Source: DAOUMU01 sp034409055 (GTDB lineage: Bacteria; Chloroflexota; Anaerolineae; 4572-78; J111). Taken from it: a stretch of DNA of 31,485 nt. Within the stretch, counting starts at the first letter, position 1; each line of letters opens with the position of its first letter. Under the pieces are notes generated by a model, which searched no databases, was not told the DNA's origin, and was given only the letters and a program-made list of their open reading frames with translations. This document shows positions 14,585 through 23,800 of this stretch, piece by piece. The stretch covers positions 1 to 31,485 of the forward strand of contig DAOUMU010000526.1 of NCBI GenBank assembly GCA_034409055.1, in the 5' to 3' direction. The position numbers and the translations under genes are program-made.

Positions 14585-15772
14585 ATGCAAACGATAATCA
14601 GAATAGTTTTAACCACAGTAGTGTCCGTTGTTGTTTTCACTAGTGGAGCCGGGGTGGGATACGCTTTCCGTGACTTTATGGTTGATGATGAACCGACCGA
14701 AGTAGAAACCGAGTCATTTTCCCTATACTGGGAAGTCTGGCATCGGATTGAGGAACAATTCTATGGCCAAGTCCCCGCAGAACCTGCCTCAACCTATGGG
14801 GCGATTAGAGGCGCTCTGGCCACACTGAACGACCCTTATACAATTTTTATCGAGCCGGAACCGGCTGCTCAGGAGAAGGCCCAATTAGAAGGTCAATTTG
14901 GGGGCATCGGCGCTTTTGTGCGCCGTGATGAGCAGGGCCGGGTCATTCTGGAACCTATGCGTGACCAACCGGCCGAAGAAGCTGGCCTGGAAAAGGATGA
15001 TATTCTGGTCGCCGTGGATGGTAAGCCCATTTTGCCAGAGATGTCCACCGATGAAATTGTGTTGCTGATTCGAGGTGAGGTGGGGACCGAGATCGTGCTG
15101 ACGGTGGGGCGGGCAGGGGTTGAAGAACCGATTGATATAACCGTTGTTCGGGCTATTATCGAAACGCCGAGTGCTCATTGGCGCCTATTAGAAGAGGATC
15201 CTACTATCGGTTATCTTCAGCTTACTTCTTTCACCGAGCGTAGCAATGAAGAGTTAAGCCAGGCTTTTGACGAATTAACCGGGCAGGGTGCTAAAGCTTA
15301 TATTCTGGATTTACGGGGCAATGGCGGCGGATTACTGGAAGCAGCCGTGGATATCGCCAGCCAATTTTTGCGAGATGGTATCGTACTGCGTGAAGATCGC
15401 AAAAGTGAGGGTGAGCGAGTGTATAATGTACGCGGTAGCGGCAAAGCCCTGGATCAATCTTTAGTGGTATTGGTAGACGGGGGCACGGCCAGTGCCAGTG
15501 AGATTGTGGCCGGGGCCCTGCAAGATTATAAACGAAGCACGCTGATTGGTGAAAAAACTTTTGGCAAGGGCAGCGTACAGTTAATTTATGAATTATCTGA
15601 TAATTCTCGCCTGCACGTGACGGTGGCCAAATGGTTTACGCCTGAGGGCAACGCCATCGACGGGGTTGGTTTAACGCCTGACATTGAGGTGTTGTTTACC
15701 GAAGAAGATCGGAACAATGGCCATGATCCGCAACTGGAACGGGCCATTAGCTTTTTACAGAATGGAGAGTAG
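14585..15772 (+). CDS. S41 family C-terminal processing peptidase
   Basis: Envelope-facing serine protease, 395 aa. An uncleaved signal or membrane anchor fills residues about 5-28 (IIRIVLTTVVSVVVFTSGAG). A PDZ domain (about residues 95-185) contains FGGIGAFVRRDEQGRVIL and AGLEKDDILVAVDG. The S41 core has ILDLRGNGGGLLEAAVDIAS, the nucleophile Ser305 in TASASE and the general base Lys328 in TFGKGSVQ. Such enzymes cleave protein C-termini outside the membrane. It is the first of two tandem paralogues, only 8 nt apart, followed by smpB. A promoter lies 60 nt upstream. Confidence 0.93.
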   Translation: MQTIIRIVLTTVVSVVVFTSGAGVGYAFRDFMVDDEPTEVETESFSLYWEVWHRIEEQFYGQVPAEPASTYGAIRGALATLNDPYTIFIEPEPAAQEKAQLEGQFGGIGAFVRRDEQGRVILEPMRDQPAEEAGLEKDDILVAVDGKPILPEMSTDEIVLLIRGEVGTEIVLTVGRAGVEEPIDITVVRAIIETPSAHWRLLEEDPTIGYLQLTSFTERSNEELSQAFDELTGQGAKAYILDLRGNGGGLLEAAVDIASQFLRDGIVLREDRKSEGERVYNVRGSGKALDQSLVVLVDGGTASASEIVAGALQDYKRSTLIGEKTFGKGSVQLIYELSDNSRLHVTVAKWFTPEGNAIDGVGLTPDIEVLFTEEDRNNGHDPQLERAISFLQNGE

Positions 15773-15780
15773 GTTTTGAT

Positions 15781-17052
15781 ATGAGGCAAGTGGTTAAATT
15801 TTCTCTTATATTTATTGCGGCCAGTATGCTGGTTATTGGTTCCTTTGTGGCCGGCATGGTTTTTTATGCCAATTTCTATGCGCCGGCTCAGGCGCAATCC
15901 TCTGTTACGACCCTCCCTTTTCCGGCCACAACGGGCGCGAATGCCCAGACAGGCATAACGGAGGAGGAGGTCCCACCAGAATTTACCACTTTTTGGGAAG
16001 CCTGGTCATTTTTAGATGATCAATTTTACGGCGAATTTCCGGCCGATACAGAGCGGGTGTATGGCGCTATTCGGGGCATGGTGGCTTCCCTGGGTGATCC
16101 TCACACCGCTTTTATTGATCCAACCCGGGCCGCCGTTATGAGCGAAAATATCAGTGGTAGTTTCGAAGGGATTGGAGCCACGATCCGGCTGGATGAAGCG
16201 GGTCGCTTGATGATTGCCGATACCTTCCCCGGCCGGCCCGCCTTTGATGCCGGTCTTCGTCCGGGTGATTTTGTGCTAGCCGTGGATGGCGAATCGATTG
16301 AGGGGCTCAGCCTGTATGAATCAGTTTTACTCATCCGTGGTCCGGCCGGTTCCGAGGTTGTACTGACGATTTTTCGGGAGGGCGAACTTAAACCATTTGA
16401 TGTCCCGATTATTCGGGCCAAGATTGAGATTGAAGTCGTCCAATCGGAAATGCTGGACGCACCGGGCAACATTGGCTACGTGCAACTGACCCAGTTTAGT
16501 AAAGGCGCAGCCGAAAAAATTACCGAGGCCGTCGAAGATTTGTTTGAGCAAGGGGCAACGACCCTTATTTTTGATTTGCGTAGCAATCCGGGCGGTTTGT
16601 TGTCAGAGGCTGTGACCGTGAGTAGCCTCTTTTTAAAGGATGGGACCGTTGTTATTGAAAAATTAAAGGGGAATGAGGAAAAAGCGTTCACTGTACAACC
16701 CGGCCAACAGGCCGCTGTCGACGTACCGTTGGTGGTACTGGTTAACGGTGGCAGCGCCAGTGCCAGCGAGATTGTGGCCGGAGCGATCCAAGATCATCAC
16801 CGGGGGACGATTATTGGCGAGGCCACCTTTGGCAAAGGTACGGTGCAATTACCCCACAGCCTGTCTGATGGTTCTGAACTCCGGGTAACCATTGCCGAGT
16901 GGCTGACTCCCTCGGGGCGACAGATCCGAGACGAGGGCATTACCCCCGATATTATCATCGAGATGACCATTGAAGACCTTGAACTGGAACGTGATCCGCA
17001 GTTAGATGAAGCGATCAAGTTCTTGAATGGCGAACAAGCGAATGGCGAATAG
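15781..17052 (+). CDS. S41 family C-terminal processing peptidase (second paralogue)
   Basis: 423 aa, the same architecture as the gene before it: an N-terminal membrane segment (FSLIFIAASMLVIGSFVAGM), a variable linker, a PDZ domain (FEGIGATIRLDEAGRLMI, AGLRPGDFVLAVDG) and an S41 core with LIFDLRSNPGGLLSEAV, nucleophile Ser329 in SASASE and Lys352 in TFGKGTVQL. Both catalytic residues are intact, so this is a working duplicate and not a decayed copy. The start is 8 nt after the first gene's stop. The tail (NGEQANGE) runs into the GAATGGCGAATA-type repeat that fills the gap to smpB. Confidence 0.93.
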   Translation: MRQVVKFSLIFIAASMLVIGSFVAGMVFYANFYAPAQAQSSVTTLPFPATTGANAQTGITEEEVPPEFTTFWEAWSFLDDQFYGEFPADTERVYGAIRGMVASLGDPHTAFIDPTRAAVMSENISGSFEGIGATIRLDEAGRLMIADTFPGRPAFDAGLRPGDFVLAVDGESIEGLSLYESVLLIRGPAGSEVVLTIFREGELKPFDVPIIRAKIEIEVVQSEMLDAPGNIGYVQLTQFSKGAAEKITEAVEDLFEQGATTLIFDLRSNPGGLLSEAVTVSSLFLKDGTVVIEKLKGNEEKAFTVQPGQQAAVDVPLVVLVNGGSASASEIVAGAIQDHHRGTIIGEATFGKGTVQLPHSLSDGSELRVTIAEWLTPSGRQIRDEGITPDIIIEMTIEDLELERDPQLDEAIKFLNGEQANGE

Positions 17053-17062
17053 GCGAATAGGC

Positions 17063-17101
17063 GAACCCATACCTAAAGAGCGGGCACAGGCAGGGCAAGT
17101 G
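17063..17101. repeat. 39-bp dispersed repeat, copy 2
   Basis: Matches 9969-10007 with two mismatches. It is flanked on both sides by 7-9-nt words (GGCGAATA, GAATGAC) that run into the smpB start codon. Confidence 0.75.
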
Positions 17102-17123
17102 TGGGTGAATAGGCGAATGACGA

Positions 17124-17588
17124 ATGACGAATGAAAAAGTAATTGCCACGAATCGGAAAGCGCGGCACGATTATCTGATTGAAGATACGTTTGAGGCCGG
17201 CCTGGTTTTGACCGGTAGCGAGATAAAATCCATTCGAGCCGGGCAAGTCAATTTAAGGGACAGTTATGCCATCGTTCGTGATAATGAGCTGTGGTTGATC
17301 AATGTTCACATTGCGGCCTATAAACAAGCCAGTCATGACAATCACGAACCGCGCCGTGATCGTAAATTGCTCATGCATCGCCGGGAAATTAACCGCCTGG
17401 TTGGGAAATTGCAGGAAAAGGGCCTGACTTTGGTTCCCCTCCGACTTTATCTAAAAAATAGGCGGGCCAAAGTAGAATTAGGCCTGGCCCGGGGTAAGAA
17501 ATTATATGATAAACGCCAGGCCATGCGGGAGCGGGATGATCGTCGCCAGATGGACCGGGCGCTGGGTCGGCGACAAAAAGGGTGGTAG
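17124..17588 (+). CDS. smpB: SsrA-binding protein SmpB
   Basis: tmRNA partner that delivers SsrA RNA to stalled ribosomes, 154 aa, full length. Family signatures are IATNRKARHDYLIEDTFEAG, LTGSEIKSIRAGQVNLRDSYA (the core OB-fold block) and ELWLINVHIAAYKQAS, and the basic C-terminal tail LYDKRQAMRERDDRRQMDRALGRRQKG, which folds on the ribosome. The start ATG lies within tandem GAATGAC words (about 17114-17132), so the exact start is uncertain by a few codons, and no good Shine-Dalgarno site is visible. It is co-directional with the proteases upstream and the synthase downstream (13-nt gap). No tmRNA gene is seen in this window. Confidence 0.96.
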   Translation: MTNEKVIATNRKARHDYLIEDTFEAGLVLTGSEIKSIRAGQVNLRDSYAIVRDNELWLINVHIAAYKQASHDNHEPRRDRKLLMHRREINRLVGKLQEKGLTLVPLRLYLKNRRAKVELGLARGKKLYDKRQAMRERDDRRQMDRALGRRQKGW

Positions 17589-17601
17589 GACAAGGAGGGA
17601 A

Positions 17602-18975
17602 ATGACAGTTTCAAGCCCGTTTCAATTTAAGCATTATCAACCCCGTCCCCTGGAATTGATTGATACAACTCTGCGCGAAGGCTCGCAAACCTCGTTATTG
17701 CACGATCATTACAAATATTTCTTCAATCAAAATGATAAGATGGAGATTGTCCGGGCCCTGATCGTGTACGGGGTAAAATTTATCGAACTTTTTGCGCCGA
17801 TTGTCAGTCCCCAGGAACGAGACGACTTTGCGGCTATCAAGGCAGTGCGGGATGAATTGATTATGCAGAAGGGTTACACCTTTTTACTGGCCCACGTGCG
17901 CTGCCATCCCGACGACGTGGCCTCGGCCATTGAGGCCGGCGCCGACGGCTTAAATTTCTATATCGGCCTGTCTGACACCTCCCGTACATATAGTCACGGC
18001 AAAGATTTGGATACCATTATCCGGAATACGCGCTCCTTGCTGGAAGAGGTGCGGAGCCATCATCCCGAACTGATCTTGCGCTTTAGCGGTGAGGATGCCT
18101 TCCGGACTCCCGAAACCAACCTCTTTCGGGTTTACGATGAAATAGCCCCCCTGGTCGATCGCCTCGGGACCCCCGATACGGTCGGGGTGGCCACCCCGAC
18201 CTCGGTGGTGCGCCGCCTGAAAGTCTTGCAACAGCGTTATCCGAACATGGAGTTTGAAGGCCATTTTCATGATGATCGTGGCTTTGGGGTGATCAATGCC
18301 CTGGAAGCAGCTAAAAATGGAATGCGCTACCTCCAGACAACGCTCCTGGGTGTTGGCGAACGGTCGGGCATTACTTCTATGACGGCGCTGTTGTTCAATC
18401 TATACATTGACAAAGCATACGACCACCTGGAAGGGTACCATTTGCGGGGGTCTTACCCCATCAACGTGATGTTTGCCTCTAAGCTCAAAAAATTGGTGCC
18501 TTCTAAAGAGCCGGTCAGCCTGACTAACCGTACCCACACGGCCGGGGTGCATCAAAAGGCCATGCTGAACCATACCGCTACCTATGAAGTCTTTTCCCTG
18601 GATCAGTTTGGGGTGAGCGAGTCGGAGGTCCTGCTTGGGCCGTTAAGCGGTTGGAACATTATTCATTATTTCCTGAAAGAAATTAAATACTATAACCTGG
18701 ACGAAGGAACAGCCCGCCAAATTGCTGCCGTTTTCAAAGAACGGGTTTACAATATTGGCCCTGACGACTCGCCCACCGAAATTTTACTCGACATTGCCGA
18801 AAATGAATTTGGCCTGAGCCATATCACCGTGCCGGAGCGGGTCAAGGATAACATTTTACAGCGACTGGACGAGCAACCACAGCCCGGGCGGCCTGACATT
18901 GCCAACAACACAGAAGGTGATCCCGAAACTAAACGACAGACAGTGGTAAATTTAAGGATGAAAGAGGAGAGATGA
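17602..18975 (+). CDS. Homocitrate/isopropylmalate synthase-family (DRE-TIM metallolyase) enzyme
   Basis: Cytoplasmic TIM-barrel enzyme that condenses acetyl-CoA with a 2-oxoacid, 457 aa. LELIDTTLREGSQTS is the DRE-TIM signature, GHFHDDRGFGVINALEAAKNG carries the metal-binding HxH, and TLLGVGERSGITSMTALLFNL is the conserved late-barrel motif. HTHTAGVHQKA... stands where LeuA and NifV have HxxGIH. The length, longer than homocitrate synthase and shorter than LeuA, leaves homocitrate, isopropylmalate, citramalate and Re-citrate synthase open. I cannot choose. The ATG at 17602 has AAGGAGGG directly upstream. It ends the protease-smpB run; the final residues are a low-complexity tail. Confidence 0.85.
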   Translation: MTVSSPFQFKHYQPRPLELIDTTLREGSQTSLLHDHYKYFFNQNDKMEIVRALIVYGVKFIELFAPIVSPQERDDFAAIKAVRDELIMQKGYTFLLAHVRCHPDDVASAIEAGADGLNFYIGLSDTSRTYSHGKDLDTIIRNTRSLLEEVRSHHPELILRFSGEDAFRTPETNLFRVYDEIAPLVDRLGTPDTVGVATPTSVVRRLKVLQQRYPNMEFEGHFHDDRGFGVINALEAAKNGMRYLQTTLLGVGERSGITSMTALLFNLYIDKAYDHLEGYHLRGSYPINVMFASKLKKLVPSKEPVSLTNRTHTAGVHQKAMLNHTATYEVFSLDQFGVSESEVLLGPLSGWNIIHYFLKEIKYYNLDEGTARQIAAVFKERVYNIGPDDSPTEILLDIAENEFGLSHITVPERVKDNILQRLDEQPQPGRPDIANNTEGDPETKRQTVVNLRMKEER

Positions 18976-19019
18976 AGGATGCAGCGAGGTTTGGCCGATC
19001 AAGTTGCCAGACCCCCTGC

Positions 19020-19048
19020 TTGCCCCCCCTTCTGTTCCGTGCTACACT
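19020..19048 (+). promoter_or_regulatory. Promoter for the toxin-antitoxin pair
   Basis: TTGCCC (19020-19025), a 17-nt spacer and TACACT (19043-19048). TCCGTGCTACA is shared with the promoter at 14497-14525. The first gene starts about 195 nt downstream, with a 129-bp inverted-repeat element between. Confidence 0.5.
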
Positions 19049-19083
19049 GTCCGCGATGAGGTAGAAGTTTAGTGGATTTTTTA

Positions 19084-19212
19084 AACAGTACTTACGCAGT
19101 TGTCCTGTTTCAACCTGAGTTTGAGGAGTTAGCACGCCCATGTACGGCTCCGGATAGCCCCGTGCGACACGCAGGCGTGCCTCATCACTCCTCAAACTGC
19201 GTAAATACTGTT
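19084..19212. repeat. 129-bp element with 18-bp inverted ends (MITE-like)
   Basis: The left end AACAGTACTTACGCAGTT (19084-19101) and right end AACTGCGTAAATACTGTT (19195-19212) are inverted repeats with one mismatch. Inside, TTTGAGGAGT and ACTCCTCAAA also pair, as do GCACGCC and GGCGTGC, so nearly the whole element could fold into one long hairpin. I see no coding sequence or clear target-site duplication. It lies between a promoter and the toxin-antitoxin pair. Confidence 0.7.
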
Positions 19213-19243
19213 AGAAAATAGCTGAGGTTAGGAGTGTCCCGCG

Positions 19244-19549
19244 ATGAGTACAAATGTCGAGTTGCAAACGCCGGTCCGAGTGGCCAGAGAACGTATCCTT
19301 TCCTTGCTTGATGACTTGCCGTTGGAAAGCCTGGTGGTACTTGAGCAATTTGTCCAGTTTTTGTATGAGCAGGCCCAGCAGGGACGACCTGTGGTGAGTG
19401 AGTCAAGGGAGCCAGCAGAAAAGCCTCCCTATCTGTACCCCACAATTAGTGTACCTGCCTCCAGTTTAGATGACTGGGTAAACTTGTTGCCTGAAGGGTA
19501 TGAGGGGGATGCTTTGGCTGATACCGAGGCTCTGTATGATGAGGCGTAA
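19244..19549 (+). CDS. Putative antitoxin paired with PIN toxin
   Basis: Small 101-aa acidic protein. The N-terminal half (VARERILSLLDDLPLESLVVLEQFVQFLYEQA) is helical and resembles the DUF2281-like or XRE-less antitoxins found with PIN toxins. The C-terminal part, rich in Pro, Asp and Glu (ASSLDDWVNLLPEGYEGDALADTEALYDEA), is the kind of tail that plugs a PIN active site. Its stop lies 2 nt before the toxin start, a typical operon layout. The role is inferred mainly from that pairing. Confidence 0.75.
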   Translation: MSTNVELQTPVRVARERILSLLDDLPLESLVVLEQFVQFLYEQAQQGRPVVSESREPAEKPPYLYPTISVPASSLDDWVNLLPEGYEGDALADTEALYDEA

Positions 19550-19551
19550 CC

Positions 19552-19998
19552 GTGAAAGTCGCTATTGATTCATCCGTCCTGGTTGCCTTGATTAATCCTC
19601 AAGACCTGTGGCGAGACCGGGCAGTCACCTTGCATCAATTGCTAATTGCTGCTCAAACTGAACTGTTCTATTTTGATTGCGTTGTTACCGAGTCGATCAG
19701 TGTGGTTGCCCGGCGACTGCATGAAAAAGGTCGTCCGGCAACCGATATTGAAGGACTACTTGATCGATTAAAAACTGAAGTTCCTGATGACATCATCACC
19801 TGGATTCTACCCGACGTGCCTCGCTTGTACCTACAGGTACTTGATCTGATCCGTTCTTCAACAGGTACCCTAAATTTTAACGATGCTCTCATCGCCCTGG
19901 CTTGCCGGGAGCGAGAAATTCCGGCCATTGCCAGTTTTGACGCAGATTTTGACCAGGTGACTTGGCTGCACCGTCTGGCGCGGCCAGAAGATATTTAA
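19552..19998 (+). CDS. PIN-domain ribonuclease toxin (VapC-like)
   Basis: 148-aa PIN-domain protein, probably an RNase toxin. The metal-binding acidic residues are visible: Asp in MKVAIDSSVLVAL, Glu in VVTESISVVARRL, Asp in LNFNDALIALACRE and Asp in IPAIASFDADFD. The start is a GTG 2 nt after the upstream stop. The RNA target is unknown. The pair stands next to a type I restriction locus, so a defensive or stabilising role is plausible. Confidence 0.9.
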   Translation: MKVAIDSSVLVALINPQDLWRDRAVTLHQLLIAAQTELFYFDCVVTESISVVARRLHEKGRPATDIEGLLDRLKTEVPDDIITWILPDVPRLYLQVLDLIRSSTGTLNFNDALIALACREREIPAIASFDADFDQVTWLHRLARPEDI

Positions 19999-20084
19999 TC
20001 CATATGTTCTTCATTGATGCTCATAGGGTATATCGGGCTTAGAGCGTTTGTTGTATTTCAGGCTGCTCTTTCCATTGGATATCC

Positions 20085-20561
20085 TTATAAAAACTTCCGA
20101 AACACTCGCGATGTCTTAATGGTACTGTAACCCATCGCCTCGTAGAAAGCGTGTGCCTCCTTACGGATGATATTAGACCGGAGATACACCATTCCACACC
20201 CCTTGGCGCGTGCCCACCCTTCAGCCCACTCCATTAACAACCGCCCTACTCCGTACCGGCGAAAGGCCTCATCTACAACAAGCCCCCCTATCTCTGTATG
20301 TCGATCCGCCATCACTAACTGACGAACACACATATGTACCCAGCCCACAACGTATCCATCTGAGGAACGTTCTGCGACATAGACAGCCTGGTCCTCACCC
20401 TGTTCAATCAATTTGAGACGGCTTTCCACCTGCTCCTGAGACGTTGGATAACCCAATTGATCACAAAGCCCGGCAATGTGCCCCGCATCTTCTATATTTG
20501 CCGCCCTGATTGTGACCCGGTTGGTGCCATCGAGCTTAAAATTCAACGCTTTACTCCGCAT
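20085..20561 (-). CDS. GNAT family N-acetyltransferase
   Basis: 158-aa acetyl-CoA-dependent acetyltransferase. The acetyl-CoA site reads GGLVVDEAFRRYGVGRLLMEWAEGWARAKG (Q/R-x-x-G-x-G/A pattern), followed by YLRSNIIRKEAHAFYEAMGY, a late beta-strand and helix typical of the fold. The ATG at 20561 is chosen because GGAGG lies 5 nt upstream. It converges with the PIN toxin. The acceptor is unknown. Confidence 0.9.
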   Translation of the reverse strand: MRSKALNFKLDGTNRVTIRAANIEDAGHIAGLCDQLGYPTSQEQVESRLKLIEQGEDQAVYVAERSSDGYVVGWVHMCVRQLVMADRHTEIGGLVVDEAFRRYGVGRLLMEWAEGWARAKGCGMVYLRSNIIRKEAHAFYEAMGYSTIKTSRVFRKFL

Positions 20562-20588
20562 ACGTTCCTCCACCACAAACCGACGACA

Positions 20589-20618
20589 ATTCTAACAGGA
20601 GCCACTGCCGTTTGACAA
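20589..20618 (-). promoter_or_regulatory. Promoter for the GNAT gene
   Basis: On the minus strand TTGTCA (20618-20613), an 18-nt spacer and TAGAAT (20594-20589). The start codon lies 28 nt after the -10 box. Confidence 0.5.
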
Positions 20619-20692
20619 ATTTCAAGGGCCATCAAGCACTGACTGGGAGCAGCTTAAATATATGCGGCTTGATGGTGATTGGTAGGTTCTAA

Positions 20693-20762
20693 GCCGCCCC
20701 CCTAGCCCCCCAAAGGGGGGAATTTGGGCAGTGCTCCCCCCACTGAGGGGTTGGGGGGGCCA
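20693..20762. repeat. C/G-run hairpin element
   Basis: Two nested stems of pure C against pure G are present: CCCCCC and GGGGGG around AAA (about 20707-20721), and CCCCCC and GGGG(TT)GGGGGGG around an ACTGA loop (about 20734-20760). There is no T-tract. It lies between the GNAT gene and the hsdR end and fills part of a 286-nt spacer. Confidence 0.6.
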
Positions 20763-20776
20763 CCCAAGACGCTAAA

Positions 20777-20851
20777 TCAGTCACCAACGAAGTGGGGCAT
20801 CACCTGCTTACTCAAAAGTTCGATGGCGCGTAAAACGTCTAACTTTTTCAT
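20777..20851 (-). pseudogene. Possible 3' fragment of a luciferase-like monooxygenase gene
   Basis: A 24-codon frame starts with an ATG overlapping the hsdR stop (ATGA) and reads MKKLDVLRAIELLSKQVMPH, then FVGD and stop. The helix ending in QVMPHF resembles the C-terminus of LLM-class flavin-dependent oxidoreductases, and the frame stays open upstream into hsdR (FDAAGG). No other part of such a gene is present. It could be a scar of hsdR insertion, or chance. Confidence 0.3.
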
Positions 20852-23800
20852 ACCGCCAGCGGCATCGAACTATACGTACTGCGCTCTTCGCCGTAGTAGT
20901 TCTCGTAAACGTGCTGGTAGACCAGCTCGCACTTGGCTTCGAACAGGTCGGCGGTGTAGACTTCGGGCAGCAACTTGTCCAGCACATCCTCGATGGTGAT
21001 GCGAATCTGGGCCTGGGTCTGCTGCCGTTTGCGCCAGTCGAGGGTCAGGAGGCTATCTTTGAGCTTGGCCAGCAGTTCGCGGACGGCTTTTTTGACGGCC
21101 TGTCGCTCTTTTTGGGTCAACTTCACCTCCGGCTTGTTGACCAGCAGGTCAAACAGGGCCAGTTCCTCTTCGGTCAGGCCCTCGGCCAGGTGGCGCTGTT
21201 CTTCTTCATTCAGGACTTTGACCAGGGCCAGCAGTTCGTTAAACATCTCCTCCACGTTGCGAGAGCCGCTGTTGTAGGCGTCGATTAGCTGCTGGAAATG
21301 CTGCTGGTAATCCATCCGTTGCCGGTTCAGGCGGATCATCTGCTTGAGCTTGTGGCTAATGGCCCCGCGCAGCTTTTCGACCTCGGTCCGCTGGTGGCCG
21401 GTTTTGAAGTGAGCGGCCAGGGCCTCAAAGTTAAGCTGGCTCAGGTCCACCAGGTAGGGAGTACCGGCCTCATAGGGCGCTCGACTCTCGACAACCGGCT
21501 CACTCATGTCCCGAATGATGTAATCCCGGGGCGTGATCGATTCGTCCAACACGGCCTCGACCTCGGCCACGACAGCGGGTAAGTCAACTTCCGGGTGACG
21601 CGACTTGATTTTGGCGGCGATGTAGCCCAGCACAGCGGCTTCAGGTTGGTATTGTCCGGCGGCCTTGTCAGGCAGGATGGCTTTGTAGAGCTTGGTCACC
21701 GTGGCAGCCAGGCCCAAAAATTCCTGTTTGACCGCGTCGTTGACCAGCAGGGCGTCCTCGGCCTGGGCTTTGAGCCGGGTGCGCTGGAAGATGTTCTTTT
21801 CGGCAGCAATCTGGCCAATATCTACCCCCTGGTCGGCGCAGAAGGTGACCGCCTGGTCGATGGCCTGGCCAAGCTGGTCCCGCAGGGCCTGCTTGTCCTT
21901 GACCGGGGTGTCGTCCTCGCCCTCCCCGGCCCGGTCGCCAGCGTAGATGGCCAGGGCTTCCTGTAGATTGCGGAAGACGCCGATGTAATCGACAATCAGG
22001 CCGTTGTTTTTCTGCCCAAAAACGCGGTTGGCCCGGGCGATGGTCTGCATGAGGGTGTGGTTGCGCATCGGTTTGTCCAGGTAGATGGTGGAGCAGGTGG
22101 GCACGTCAAAGCCGGTCATCCACATAGCACAAACAAAGACCAGCCGGAAGGGGTCCTCCGGGTCTTTGAACTTTTCCTCTAAATCCTCATTGACCATGCG
22201 GCGGCGGTGGGGTGCAATATCCAGCCCTTTTTCTCTGAACTTCTGGATTTCGTTCTGCTCCTGGGAGACGACCACGGCCATGTCGGTTTCTGCCATAAAG
22301 GCGATCTGACCCTCCAGCTCGGGCTGCTCTATCGGGTCGCAGGTGGCCAGTTGGGCCCGCAGTTGAGCCAGCTTTTGCTGCCAGTAGTGCTGGACCAGGT
22401 CGTACATTTTGACGGCGGTCAGCTTGTCGATGGAGACCACCATGGCTTTGCCCCGGTACTCCCGGCCGATGAAATGCTCCACAATGTCCCGGGCCACCCG
22501 TTTCAGCCGGCCCCGGCGGGTGATCAGGTGGTATTCGTTCTGGAATAGCTGCTCCAGCCTGGCCTCTTCTTCATCGCTGAGGGCGGCCGCTTCCAACACC
22601 CGCTCAATATCGGGGTTAAAGCGGTCGTTGATGATTTGCAGCTCGGGAATACGGTTTTCGTAGTAGAGGGGCACGGTGGCCTGGTCATCCATGGACTGCT
22701 TGAAGTTGTAGATGCTGACGTAGTCGCCAAAGACCTCTTTGGTCCGCTCCTCGCCGGCAATGAGGGGGGTACCGGTAAAGGCGATAAAGGCGGCCTGGGG
22801 CAGGGCCAGGCGCATATTGAGGGCCAGGATGTCGTACTGGGTGCGGTGGGCCTCGTCCACCATGACCACAATGTCCTCCCGCCGGCTGTAGGGCTGCTCC
22901 GGGGTTTGGTTGAATTTGTGGATCAGGGTGAAGACGTAGCGATGGTCCTCTGTGAGTAGTTGCTCCAGGTGTTCGCCGCTCTGGGCCCGGACCCGCTTTT
23001 CCGGCTCGGTGACCACCCCGGCCCGGGCAAAGGTCTTATAAATCTGGCCGTCTAACTCTTTGCGGTCGGTGATGACCACAAAGGTCCAGTTGCCGGGCAG
23101 CTTGCGCAGCACCTTTTGGGCAAAAAAGATCATGGAGTAACTTTTGCCACTGCCCTGGGTGTGCCAGAAAACCCCCAGCCGGCCCTGGTTGGCCGTGATA
23201 TGCTCGACGGCGCCCACGGCGTTGTTGACGCCCAGGTATTGGTGATTTTTGCCGACCAGCTTATTCAGGCCGCCTTCACTTTCGGCAAACAGGGTGAAGT
23301 TTTCCAACAGGTCCAGCAGGCGGGCCGGGGGACAGGTGGCCCGCAGGGTGGTCTCCAGGTCAATCACCCCGGCCTCCCCCTCGTCGTTGATGCGTTTCCA
23401 CTCAGCAAAATGCTCCCAGGGGGCGGTGACGCTGCCCACCCGGGCCTCGTCGCCGTTAGACAGGATAACCAGCCCGTTGTACCAGAAGATGGGGCTGATC
23501 GTGTCTTTGTAATCGGTGAAGTTGTGATCGTAGGCCTGTTTAGCATTGACGTGCGAGGCTTTGAGTTCGATAAAGAGCAGGGGCAGGCCGTTGACAAAAC
23601 CGACCAGGTCGGCCCGGCGGGTGTAGATGTCGCCGGTGATCCATAACTGGGAGACCAGCAAAAAGTCGTTGTGGTCGGGGCGCTGCCAGTCGATGAGCCG
23701 GACGGTGGCCAGTTGGGGCTCGTTCTTTTCGTCCCGGTAGGGCACTTTGACCCCGTTTTTGAGCAGGTGGTAGATCTCCCGGTTGGCCCGGGCCAGGCTC

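Noticed and set aside
20693..20762. Rho-independent terminator for hsdR
   Set aside because: The hairpins are strong but made of pure C and G runs without a T-tract, and resemble a repeat element more than a terminator.
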